The notes below the pieces were generated by a model, which saw only the letters and a program-made list of their open reading frames with translations, was not told where the DNA came from and searched no databases. A stretch of DNA of 64,000 nucleotides, taken from positions 10,812-74,811 of the forward strand of contig JAZKIY010000050.1 in NCBI GenBank assembly GCA_040384665.1, given 5' to 3'. Below are positions 34,617 to 42,120 of this stretch, one piece after another (the first letter of the stretch is position 1; the number at the start of each line of letters is the position of its first letter). This DNA is from PCRC01 sp040384665. Its GTDB lineage: Bacteria; Pseudomonadota; Gammaproteobacteria; Burkholderiales; Burkholderiaceae_C. The translations under genes were made by a program, and so were the position numbers.

Positions 34617-35168
34617 ATGGCATCTTTTACCATTTCCGTGAACGGCAGTACCAAGACTGTCGAAGCCGACAAGAACGACTACCTGCTGTACATCTTGCGT
34701 GACAAGCTGGACCTGACAGGCCCCAAGTACGGTTGTGGCGTGGGCGTGTGCGGTGCTTGCACCTGCAACTCTTCCACCCCGATCGTGGCTGCAGAAGGCA
34801 ACGGCAACAGCCCTTACGCTGCCACCAGCCGTTTCTCCGGCATCCAGCCCACCACGCAAAAGACGAAATTCCGTCCCTGCGTGACGCGCATTGGTGACGT
34901 GAAAACCGCCAACATCACCACGATCGAGGGCCTGTCTGGCTTGCCAGGTGGTCCTGCATTGCAGGCCGCATGGAAAGCCAACGACGTCGCTCAGTGCGGC
35001 TTCTGCCAAGCTGGTCAGTTGATGTCTGCCTACGAATACCTGACCCGCGTCAAAGGCGCAGTGACGGACGAAGGCATCACGGCAGCCATGCAAGCCAACC
35101 TCTGCCGCTGCGGTACGTACCCACGTATTCGCGCTGCCATCAAGGCCGCTGCGCCATCGTTCGCTTGA
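34617..35168 (+). CDS. [2Fe-2S] subunit of the molybdenum hydroxylase (IorA-like, with an extra loop)
   Basis: A 183-residue electron-transfer subunit with two [2Fe-2S] sites. Plant-ferredoxin-type Cys are at 40, 45, 48 and 88; helical-domain Cys at 127, 130, 163 and 165 (QCGFCQAGQ, NLCRCGTY). The third-to-fourth Cys spacing is 40 residues against about 22 in xanthine oxidase, so there is an insertion of roughly 18 residues (51-85, Ser/Asn/Thr-rich), which also contains an extra Cys at 50. No own signal peptide, so it probably rides with the Tat-tagged large subunit. It starts 21 bp after the large subunit. Confidence 0.9.
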   Translation: MASFTISVNGSTKTVEADKNDYLLYILRDKLDLTGPKYGCGVGVCGACTCNSSTPIVAAEGNGNSPYAATSRFSGIQPTTQKTKFRPCVTRIGDVKTANITTIEGLSGLPGGPALQAAWKANDVAQCGFCQAGQLMSAYEYLTRVKGAVTDEGITAAMQANLCRCGTYPRIRAAIKAAAPSFA

Positions 35169-35189
35169 ACTTAATATTGGAGAATTAAA

Positions 35190-36404
35190 ATGGCACTTCC
35201 TTTTGACTCTTTGTTGAGCGCAGGTGGCGGACTCGGCAGCTTGACCGGCCTCTTGGGCGGTCTGTCGGGTGGCGCAGGCTCCCCGCTCAGCCTGTTGACC
35301 GGTCTGACCGGTGGTGGCGAAGAAGGCTCTTCTTCACCGCTGAGCATTCTTAGCAGCCTGACCGGTGGTCTGGGTGGCGGTTCGCCGCTGGACCTGTTGT
35401 CCGGTCTGACCGGCGGTTTGGGTGGTGGCACCGCCACAGCAGCTCTGCCTGGCGTGGACGCACTCGGCGGCCTCGCCGGCGGCGGCTTGCCCGGTCTGGA
35501 CGCACTCGGCGGCCTGAGCGGTGGCGGCCTGCCCGGTCTGGACGCACTCGGCGGCCTGAGCGGTGGTGGCCTGCCCGGCCTTGACCTCCTCAGCGGCGGT
35601 CTGGGTGGCTTGGGCGGTGTTGGCGGTGGTGCGGGTACTTCCGGCACTGGCGACATCGGCGGCAGCAGCTCTTCGCCTATTGGCGGCTTGCTGGCCACGT
35701 TTGCCGACGCAACGCACGGCATCCCCATCCTGGGCGAGAACGTCAACGGCATCGTTGGTCAAGGTGTTGAGGGCGGCTCGCTCTCCAACTTCCTGGTGAC
35801 CCCGCTGTACGGCACGCCTTTGTTTGGACCCGCCCAAAGCCTGTTGGGTGGCAACTCGGTCGGTGAAGAGATCATTTTGTATGACGTTGCTACCCGTCCT
35901 GTCGCCCTAACCGAAGGTTTGCCAATCGTTAATGATGTGACCCGTTCTGTGGTTGGTGGAGATTTGCCCTCTATCACAGCCTTCATCGGCGCGTACAGCG
36001 GTGGTTTGTTGTCGGAAGACTACCTGCAGTTCCTGGTGACCGAGCAAGGTACCCTGGGTGCCCTGACCAACGCGGTTGAAGGCGCTGCAGTTGATCTGCC
36101 ACTGATTGGTGATTTCACCGACGGCAAACAACTGAACGCCACGCTCGATCTGTTGACCGGTGCAACCGACCAGATCCTCTACGTTGACGACATCGTTGCC
36201 GGCATTGGCGGCGGCGACCAACTGAGCAACGACCTGCCTTTCCACCAAGTTCTGGCGGCGACTGGTTTGGGCGGTGCATCGGCCGGTCTTTTGGCCCCCG
36301 TTGGCGACGTGTTCTTCCCAGCCATCGAGCCAATCACCAACCTGGTTCAGGAAGTGCCAATCGCTGGCCCTATCAACCTGGGTGCAGTGGGCAAATTCCT
36401 GTAA
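35190..36404 (+). CDS. Gly/Leu-rich repetitive protein of unknown function
   Basis: A 404-residue acidic protein; only a few Lys and Arg are seen. Residues 1-160 are Gly/Leu/Ser repeats, including three copies of a 14-residue unit GGLPGLDALGGLSG (42-bp tandem DNA repeat, 35456-35598). Residues 170-404 are non-repetitive, with hydrophobic beta-like stretches (ATRPVALTEGLPIVNDVTRS, GAYSGGLLSEDYLQFLV). There is no basic n-region or signal peptide; the C-terminus ends LGAVGKFL. It resembles surface or matrix proteins by composition only. It is third gene of the Mo-hydroxylase operon with GGAGA before its ATG (35190) and ends in strong terminators. I do not recognise its family. Confidence 0.8.
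   Translation: MALPFDSLLSAGGGLGSLTGLLGGLSGGAGSPLSLLTGLTGGGEEGSSSPLSILSSLTGGLGGGSPLDLLSGLTGGLGGGTATAALPGVDALGGLAGGGLPGLDALGGLSGGGLPGLDALGGLSGGGLPGLDLLSGGLGGLGGVGGGAGTSGTGDIGGSSSSPIGGLLATFADATHGIPILGENVNGIVGQGVEGGSLSNFLVTPLYGTPLFGPAQSLLGGNSVGEEIILYDVATRPVALTEGLPIVNDVTRSVVGGDLPSITAFIGAYSGGLLSEDYLQFLVTEQGTLGALTNAVEGAAVDLPLIGDFTDGKQLNATLDLLTGATDQILYVDDIVAGIGGGDQLSNDLPFHQVLAATGLGGASAGLLAPVGDVFFPAIEPITNLVQEVPIAGPINLGAVGKFL
35456..35598 (+). repeat. 42-bp tandem repeat inside the Gly-rich gene
   Basis: GGACGCACTCGGCGGCCT recurs at 35456, 35498 and 35540, exactly 42 bp apart, with a fourth diverged unit after it. Each unit encodes 14 residues and copies 2 and 3 are nearly identical, so the array is probably length-variable. 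Confidence 0.85.
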
Positions 36405-36428
36405 TCAGGGATTCAGTTCACCAAAAAC

Positions 36429-36455
36429 AAAAGGGGCCTTCGGGCCCCTTTTTCT
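36429..36455 (+). terminator. Intrinsic terminator of the molybdenum-hydroxylase operon
   Basis: GGGGCC-TTCG-GGCCCC with flanking A and T runs (AAAA...TTTTTCTT) begins about 25 bp after the stop. The TTCG tetraloop is exceptionally stable. Confidence 0.92.
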
Positions 36456-36490
36456 TTGCCTGTCATTGCGTGCTACAGCACCACAAAAAC

Positions 36491-36516
36491 AAAAGGGTCC
36501 GCAGTGGACCCTTTCT
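36491..36516. terminator. Second terminator, shared with the convergent cytochrome gene
   Basis: AAAGGGTCC-GCAGT-GGACCCTTT is a second near-perfect hairpin with A/T-rich flanks on both sides, so it can act in both directions. The prefix AAAACAAAAGGG is repeated from the first terminator, suggesting duplication. Confidence 0.8.
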
Positions 36517-36538
36517 TTGCGCCCTCAACCGAAGGCGG

Positions 36539-36853
36539 TTACTTCAGTGTCAATATCCACTGCACTACTTTGCGCGCATCGGACTCGCTGATCACCTGCG
36601 GAGGCATGTTGTTTGCACCCCATTGGCCACTGCCACCGGTCAAGATTTTTTTGGTCAACCGCTCCTGGGCGGTAGCGTCCCCTTTGTAGCGGGCGCTGAT
36701 CTGCCGGAACGAGGGGCCGTTGAAAGTGCGGTCCACTTCGTGGCACGACAGGCAATCGCGGGCACTGACCAACCCCGGACTGGCATGTGCCCATGCGGGG
36801 AGCAGCAAGCTGGCTGCCGTGAGCCATGTCGCCGCAGGTGCTTTCAAAAACAT
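36539..36853 (-). CDS. Small periplasmic c-type cytochrome
   Basis: A 104-residue class I cytochrome c. The signal peptide (MFLKAPAATWLTAASLLLP..., cleavage near HAS) is followed by CLSCH at residues 34-38 (haem attachment) and the axial Met in GANNMPPQ near residue 83; the spacing is typical of c551-like proteins. The ATG at 36853 is preferred over 36901. It is transcribed toward the molybdenum-hydroxylase operon, 134 bp away, and could accept its electrons. It follows a secreted-domain gene by 44 bp. Confidence 0.9.
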   Translation of the reverse strand: MFLKAPAATWLTAASLLLPAWAHASPGLVSARDCLSCHEVDRTFNGPSFRQISARYKGDATAQERLTKKILTGGSGQWGANNMPPQVISESDARKVVQWILTLK

Positions 36854-36897
36854 ACGGTGGTGGTCAGTTTTGGTTCTGGTTGGTTCGGGTGCACGTC

Positions 36898-37392
36898 TCA
36901 CGGCTCACCGGTGACGCGGCCTTTCAACACCTCGGTGTTGCTGTACACGGTCACGAAAACGCCCATGGTTCGACCGTTGACGAGTTTCTGATTCTGGCTG
37001 AATGGACCCGTACTGCGGGTGGATTCCATGGCCAGCGTCACGTAGTTGATGTCACCGTATTGTTTGCGCTCTTCACCCCAGCGAACGGCGCCACGCAAAC
37101 CTTGCGGCCCAACATAGTCGTTCTCAGCCAGGTTTTTCCCGTTCTTGTCACGGGGCGGCTCACCGGTCTGCACCACAATGCGGTACATCCCCGGTTTCAA
37201 GTTGGTGACTTCGAACATCCCTTTGGCGTCCGTCCGCACCTTGATGCGCGTGGCCAGGTTGTCGGGCTGGTCGACGAAAACCTCGGCATTCTTCAGTGCC
37301 CGCTCGCCAGGTTGCTTGGCCTGAACCCCACCCACAGACAGTGACGTCAGAATGGCGATGCCGAGGGCGGCGATGGCGCGTTGCTTGAACAT
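36898..37392 (-). CDS. Secreted protein with a carboxypeptidase-regulatory/SpaA-like beta domain
   Basis: A 164-residue protein with a signal peptide (LGIAILTSLSVGGVQAKQ). Residues about 30-80 (NAEVFVDQPDNLATRIKVRTD, GMFEVTNLKPGMYRIVVQ) look like a small Ig/transthyretin-like beta-sandwich of the carboxypeptidase-regulatory type. The C-terminal half (NDYVGPQGLRGAVRWGEERKQY) is unrecognised. It precedes the cytochrome gene on the same strand and is probably co-transcribed with it. No function is assigned. Confidence 0.7.
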   Translation of the reverse strand: MFKQRAIAALGIAILTSLSVGGVQAKQPGERALKNAEVFVDQPDNLATRIKVRTDAKGMFEVTNLKPGMYRIVVQTGEPPRDKNGKNLAENDYVGPQGLRGAVRWGEERKQYGDINYVTLAMESTRSTGPFSQNQKLVNGRTMGVFVTVYSNTEVLKGRVTGEP

Positions 37393-37471
37393 GGAAGAAC
37401 TCCTGAGAAACCGAACAGCGGGAACAGTTGGTATGACCTACAACGCGGCTGAAAGTTTAGCGGCCATGATG

Positions 37472-37494
37472 AAAACCCCTAGACAGGGGGTTTC
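37472..37494 (-). terminator. Possible terminator upstream of the secreted-domain gene
   Basis: AAACCCC and GGGGGTTT pair around TAGACA in the gap after the M23 peptidase gene; on the minus strand the stem is followed by TTTTCATC. The U-run is short, so efficiency is uncertain. Confidence 0.45.
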
Positions 37495-37548
37495 AAACGC
37501 CACCGATTGCGCGCCTGCTGAGCGGCGCAACCTGAACCAGTGCAGGAT

Positions 37549-38997
37549 TTACTGTGCGCTGGCCACCGCCGCCAATGACGCAGCGGCCAACTGTGGGCGC
37601 ATGGCCACTGCCGCACGTTCGAACAATGGCCGTGCAGCCACCGACACGGGAATGGCCTCGCTCTGGCGGGCCAGCGTCAGCGGATCTTGGTGCACGCCAT
37701 TGACGCGGAACTCAAAATGCAGGTGCGGACCAGTGGCCCAGCCAGTGGCACCGACAGCGCCGAGGGTTTCACCCTGTTCAATGTTTTGGCCCTTGCGCAC
37801 GTTGATGCGGCTCAGGTGGGCGTAGACGGTGGTGTGGTTGTTGCGGTGCTTGATGAACACCACGTTGCCAAAACCACCTTGCCGACCGGCGAAATCCACC
37901 ACACCGCCACCCACAGCGCGAACAGGTGTGCCTGTGGGCGCTGCGTAATCCACCCCCAGATGGGCGCGCCAGGTTTGCAGGATCGGGTGAAAGCGCATCT
38001 TGAAGCCACTGCTCATGCGCGAAAATGCCATCGGCGAAGCCAGGTAAGGGCGGCGCAGGCTTTGACCGTCCAGCGTGTAATAGCCGCCCTTTTGCCCAGG
38101 CTCCTGGAACCAGATCGCCTGGTAAGTCTTGCCGTTGTTGACAAACTCAGCGCTCAGTACGCGGCCACTGCGGACGGGTTCACCGTCGGCTTCCAAGGTT
38201 TCATACACCACGGAAAAGCGGTCACCCTTGCGCAGGGCACGGTGAAAATCGATTTCGCTCGAAAAAATCTCGGCCAGATTGATGGCAATGGCGTCAGGGA
38301 TGCGCGCGTCGTCCGTGGCGGCAAACAGCGAGGTGCGGATGGTGCCGCTGGCGAGCTGGGTCGACGCGGTGAGCGGTGCGGTTTCCACACGGGCCTGGAA
38401 GCCCTGGGTTGATTTTTCGATCACCAGGCGGTTGAAGCTGCCTTCTGCGTCGCTGTTCCAGCGGGTGGTGAGTTTGCGCAAGGCGTTTTGGTCGTCGGCT
38501 TCGGCTGTGACGGAGCGGCCAGCACGGCCGATCACGTTCTTTTGCATCAAAGCGTTGTTGCGCACAAAAGCCACCGCTTCGGCATCGTCAATGCCGAGGC
38601 GCGCCAACAGGCTCTGGGCAGAATCTGTGGAGCGGGAGACGTCTGAGCGGAACAGGTTGAAGCTGTGCACCTCCAGCAAGGCGGCTTGTGGCTCGTACGG
38701 CAGTGGCTGAACCGCCTCCACCACTTCGCGCACAGGCAGGTCAGAGGCGTCAGGCGCCAGGGAGGCCACGGCAAATGCGCCGCCGCCGCCGCCGAGCATG
38801 AGCGCGGCCAACACGGTGGTGACCCGTTTGGGATGGCGCTGGATGCTGGTGGAGATGAACTTGAAAAGGGCGTGCCCTGCGGCAGTCAGACCGTGTGCTT
38901 GCAATCGAATATCCCCAACTTGGTTGTGCAGCAGCGCGAGGCTGGCGAATGGTTTGACGTGTTGGCCAGCACCAGCGGCCGGGCAACTAAAATCCAC
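37549..38997 (-). CDS. M23-family metallopeptidase (LytM/MepM-like murein endopeptidase)
   Basis: Zinc peptidase that cleaves peptidoglycan cross-links. A membrane anchor near residues 60-78 (VLAALMLGGGGGAFAVASL) is followed by an OapA/LysM-like region and the M23 catalytic domain: zinc ligands in HPILQTWRAHLGVD and HLHFEF, with metal-binding GPHLHFEFRVNG. The start is doubtful: the open frame begins at GTG 38997, and a TTG at 38901 is another option. It is divergent from tyrS, as in several related genomes. Confidence 0.85.
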   Translation of the reverse strand: MDFSCPAAGAGQHVKPFASLALLHNQVGDIRLQAHGLTAAGHALFKFISTSIQRHPKRVTTVLAALMLGGGGGAFAVASLAPDASDLPVREVVEAVQPLPYEPQAALLEVHSFNLFRSDVSRSTDSAQSLLARLGIDDAEAVAFVRNNALMQKNVIGRAGRSVTAEADDQNALRKLTTRWNSDAEGSFNRLVIEKSTQGFQARVETAPLTASTQLASGTIRTSLFAATDDARIPDAIAINLAEIFSSEIDFHRALRKGDRFSVVYETLEADGEPVRSGRVLSAEFVNNGKTYQAIWFQEPGQKGGYYTLDGQSLRRPYLASPMAFSRMSSGFKMRFHPILQTWRAHLGVDYAAPTGTPVRAVGGGVVDFAGRQGGFGNVVFIKHRNNHTTVYAHLSRINVRKGQNIEQGETLGAVGATGWATGPHLHFEFRVNGVHQDPLTLARQSEAIPVSVAARPLFERAAVAMRPQLAAASLAAVASAQ

Positions 38998-39068
38998 AGC
39001 GTCAAACCATGAAATGCGAGTGAAAAGAGTATATCGGCCCTGAGCGCCGCTGTCCGCTGAAAAACCCT

Positions 39069-40313
39069 ATGAAAACCGTTCCCCACGAGACTTTGGCGCC
39101 CGCAGTCACCAGCGAGAGCGTCGCCCACGCGCTGCAGGTCAGCCTGCGCGGCTGCGAGGAACTGCTGCCCCACGACGAGTGGGTCAAGAAACTGCAGCGG
39201 TCTGAGGCCAACGGGCAACCGCTCCGCATCAAGCTGGGATTGGACCCGACCGCGCCGGACATTCATTTGGGCCATACCGTGGTGTTGAACAAGCTGCGTC
39301 AATTGCAAGACTTGGGCCACACGGTGATTTTTCTGATCGGCGACTTCACTTCGATGATTGGTGATCCGTCTGGCCGCAACACCACCCGACCGCCGCTGAC
39401 CAAAGAGCAGATTGCGGCCAACGCGCAAACCTACTACGCCCAGGCCAGCATGGTGCTGGACCCGGCCAAAACCGAGATCCGCTACAACAGCGAATGGTGC
39501 GACCCGCTGGGTGCGCGCGGCATGATCGAGCTCGCCTCGCGCTACACCGTGGCGCGCATGATGGAGCGTGACGACTTCAGCAAGCGCTTCAAAGAAGGCC
39601 GCTCCATCTCGGTGCACGAATTTTTGTACCCGCTGATGCAGGGCTACGACTCGGTGGCGCTCAAGAGCGACCTGGAGTTGGGTGGCACAGACCAGAAATT
39701 CAATTTGCTGGTCGGACGCCACCTGCAGGCCGAGTACGGGCAGGAACCGCAGTGCATCTTGACCATGCCGCTGTTGGAAGGCCTGGACGGCGTGGAGAAG
39801 ATGTCCAAGAGCAAGAACAACTACATCGGTATTTCGGAAGCGCCCAACACCATGTTTGCCAAGGTGCTGAGCATCAGCGACGATTTGATGTGGCGCTGGT
39901 TCACCTTGCTGAGCTTCCGCAGCCTGGACGAGATTGCCGCGCTGCGGGCCGAGGTGGCTGCGGGCCGCAACCCGAAAGACGCCAAGGTGTTGCTGGCACG
40001 CGAGATCACCACCCGCTTCCACTCGGCGGCCGCCGCCGACGCGGCCGAGCAGGACTTTGCCAACCGCAGCAAGGGCGGTGTGCCCGACGAGATGCCAGAA
40101 GTGCGCTTGTCTGGTGCGCCGCTGGGAATTGGCGCGTTGTTGAAAATGGCCGGGTTGGCGCCGTCCACCTCCGAAGCCAACCGCCTGGTGGACGGTGGCG
40201 GTGTGCGGGTGGATTCCAGCGTGGTCAGCGACAAAGGCCTGAAGCTGGACGCCGGGGTCTTTGTGGTGCAGGTCGGCAAGCGGAAGTTCGCCCGAATCAC
40301 GCTCTCAGCGTGA
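39069..40313 (+). CDS. tyrS: Tyrosyl-tRNA synthetase
   Basis: Charges tRNA-Tyr. The 414-residue enzyme has the class I HIGH motif as HLGHTVVL, the KMSKS motif as KMSKSKNN, LDPTAPDIHLGHT in the nucleotide-binding fold, and an S4 RNA-binding domain at the C-terminus (about 350-414, ANRLVDGGGVRVDS). It is of the long TyrZ-like family common in beta-proteobacteria. It is convergent with the OmpA-like gene. Confidence 0.97.
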   Translation: MKTVPHETLAPAVTSESVAHALQVSLRGCEELLPHDEWVKKLQRSEANGQPLRIKLGLDPTAPDIHLGHTVVLNKLRQLQDLGHTVIFLIGDFTSMIGDPSGRNTTRPPLTKEQIAANAQTYYAQASMVLDPAKTEIRYNSEWCDPLGARGMIELASRYTVARMMERDDFSKRFKEGRSISVHEFLYPLMQGYDSVALKSDLELGGTDQKFNLLVGRHLQAEYGQEPQCILTMPLLEGLDGVEKMSKSKNNYIGISEAPNTMFAKVLSISDDLMWRWFTLLSFRSLDEIAALRAEVAAGRNPKDAKVLLAREITTRFHSAAAADAAEQDFANRSKGGVPDEMPEVRLSGAPLGIGALLKMAGLAPSTSEANRLVDGGGVRVDSSVVSDKGLKLDAGVFVVQVGKRKFARITLSA

Positions 40314-40325
40314 GCGACCACTCAC

Positions 40326-40958
40326 TCAACGGACGATGATTTCGACCCGGCGGTTGCGTGGCTCGGCCACGTAATTGCCCGTGGGCACGGCCGGCTCGCG
40401 CTCACCGAGCGCCCGCACATCCACAATGGCGCGGGTGAAACCACGCTCCGACAACAAGGCGTGCACGGCTTCGGCGCGGCGCTGGGACAAGCGGTCGTTG
40501 CCGGCTGCGGTGCCGGTGGTGTCGGTGTGGCCCACAATGGCGATCTCGGCACCGCTGCGTTGCTGGGCGTCAAAAATGGCGTTGAACAACGCGATGCGGG
40601 ACTCGGCCGTCAATTCGGTGCTGCCCGCCTTGAAGTACAGGGTGAAGCGCTCCGGCTTGGCAGGAATGGCACTCAGCAAAGAACCAAAGCGACGCTTGAT
40701 GTCGGCCAGGTCGCCTTGCTCCACACGCGGGGCTTGCCGGTCACCCAGCGTGGCGGCAGCACTTTGGTAGGGTTTGGCAACCACAGACGTCTGGCCACTG
40801 TTGGCCGTGACGACCAGGGAAGACGCTGAACCATCGGCCTGCGGCAACAACACCACGGTGGTGGTGGGCACCTTGGGTCGGCAAGCGCAGCCTGTGACCA
40901 GCGCGCACACCACAAGCAGGCCGAGGCCTGCCATCCGCTTGAACACAGCCCCCGTCAT
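40326..40958 (-). CDS. OmpA-family lipoprotein
   Basis: A 210-residue outer-membrane lipoprotein. The lipobox LVTGC (Cys near 24) follows a short signal. The C-terminal OmpA domain (about 95-205) binds peptidoglycan: FKAGSTELT, IVGHTDTTGTAAGNDRLSQRRAEAV and RNRRVEIIVR. It overlaps the upstream FecR-domain gene by 4 bp, so the two are translated as a unit. Possibly an anchor for an envelope-stress or stimulus sensor. Confidence 0.88.
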   Translation of the reverse strand: MTGAVFKRMAGLGLLVVCALVTGCACRPKVPTTTVVLLPQADGSASSLVVTANSGQTSVVAKPYQSAAATLGDRQAPRVEQGDLADIKRRFGSLLSAIPAKPERFTLYFKAGSTELTAESRIALFNAIFDAQQRSGAEIAIVGHTDTTGTAAGNDRLSQRRAEAVHALLSERGFTRAIVDVRALGEREPAVPTGNYVAEPRNRRVEIIVR

Positions 40959-41431
40959 TGAACCGCGTCGTCCACCTGCACGATGAAGTCGGTACCGCGC
41001 ACACCAATGGTCGCGGTTTTGGTGGTGACGGCGGCAGCGCCGGGGTTGGCTTTGGAAATCAGGCCGGTGATCATGCGCAGCGAACCTTGCAGCACCGAAA
41101 CCAGCATGTTGCCTTTGTGGCTGACGTCGTCAAAAGCAAAGTCTTTCAGTTCGATGCGGGTTTTGGGGCCCAAGACCAGTGCGGTACCGTCGCGCAACAC
41201 CAGGCTGGCAGAGCCATTGGCGCCAGTGACCACGCTGTCGGCCACGGTGACGGCGTCACCCGGCTGCACCGAACGCTCGCCACGCACATCGACCACGCGC
41301 ACATCGCCCTGCACCATTTTCAGGGTGCCGGCTTTGCCCTCGGCTTCTACCGCCGCCTGCGCGTAACCCGTGGCAGCGCCGAACCACAGGGCCATGCACA
41401 GCAAAAGATGTTTGGTCGTCACAGCGGTCAC
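40955..41431 (-). CDS. Secreted FecR-domain protein
   Basis: A 158-residue protein with a signal peptide (LLLCMALWFGAATGYAQA) and a FecR-type domain (VQGDVRVVDVRGERSVQPGDAV, LVLRDGTALVLGPKTRIELKD, GSLRMITGLI). It ends TATIGVRGTDFIVQVD. No sigma factor or anti-sigma gene is next to it, so it is not a classic FecIR pair. The start is GTG 41431. The following OmpA-like gene overlaps by 4 bp. Confidence 0.85.
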   Translation of the reverse strand: MTAVTTKHLLLCMALWFGAATGYAQAAVEAEGKAGTLKMVQGDVRVVDVRGERSVQPGDAVTVADSVVTGANGSASLVLRDGTALVLGPKTRIELKDFAFDDVSHKGNMLVSVLQGSLRMITGLISKANPGAAAVTTKTATIGVRGTDFIVQVDDAVQ

Positions 41432-41643
41432 CTTAACGTCAATGGAAACGGGTTGTCAATAGCGGTCCGTGGGCACAGGCCCTCTTCTGATGGATGTTAG
41501 CCATGGCCTTGAAGGCAGATGCCCGCATGAAGCGCCAGAACACGGCGCAGTTCCATCGTTTCCATACTACAAATTCCATAGCTGAATGTCCAGTCTTCAC
41601 TAGGGCCGGGGGCCGATTTCGTTAAAAAATCGGCGTTTTGGGC
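41432..41643. other. Intergenic stretch between the FecR gene and ybeY
   Basis: 212 bp without an open frame. The only structure noticed is a GCCGATT...AATCGGC hairpin at about 41611-41635 followed by TTTT on the plus strand. It could end a transcript but no plus-strand gene precedes it; otherwise I see nothing. Confidence 0.3.
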
Positions 41644-42117
41644 TCAGGCGTAGGGGTTGGGGAAGCCCAGACGGGCCAATACCGCCGTTTCGTGCGCTTC
41701 CATGGCGTCGGCGTCTTCGGGACTGGTTTCGTGGTCCCACCCCTGGGCGTGCAACGCACCGTGCACCAGCAGGTGGGCGTAGTGGGCCTGGAGGGACTTG
41801 TGCTGGTCGCGGGCCTCTGCGGCCACCACCGGCGCGCACAGCACCAAGTCGGCCATGACGCGGGGCGTGGCGGCGTAGTCAAAGGTCAGCACATTGGTGG
41901 CGTAGTCTTTCTGCCGGTAGTCGCGGTTCAGGGTGCGGGCTTCTTCGGCGTCCACGATGCGCACCGTGATGTCGGCGCCACTTGCCAGCGCGTGGCGGAC
42001 CCAGCGGGCCACACGGTGGCGCGGCAGGGCAGCCCGGTGCAAGGCCGCCATGTCGTTCGCATGGCCCAAGGCGAATTGCAGCGACAGGTTGAGTTCAGGG
42101 AGGGTGGTGCGGGCCAT
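41644..42117 (-). CDS. ybeY: Endoribonuclease YbeY
   Basis: A 157-residue metal-dependent RNase involved in 16S rRNA 3' maturation and quality control. The HGxLHxxGxDH zinc motif is intact as HGALHAQGWDH near residues 118-128, preceded by RDYRQKDYATNVLTFDY. It starts 3 bp after the phoH stop, a conserved pair. Confidence 0.96.
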   Translation of the reverse strand: MARTTLPELNLSLQFALGHANDMAALHRAALPRHRVARWVRHALASGADITVRIVDAEEARTLNRDYRQKDYATNVLTFDYAATPRVMADLVLCAPVVAAEARDQHKSLQAHYAHLLVHGALHAQGWDHETSPEDADAMEAHETAVLARLGFPNPYA

Positions 42118-42120
42118 GGG

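Noticed and set aside
35171..35752. A Pro/Arg-rich 193-residue minus-strand frame
   Set aside because: Antisense translation of the Gly-rich repeats gives Pro-rich text automatically; there is no ribosome-binding site or homology.
41605..41640. A terminator between the FecR gene and ybeY
   Set aside because: The hairpin has a T-run only on the plus strand, where no gene ends, and lacks one on the minus strand where ybeY ends.
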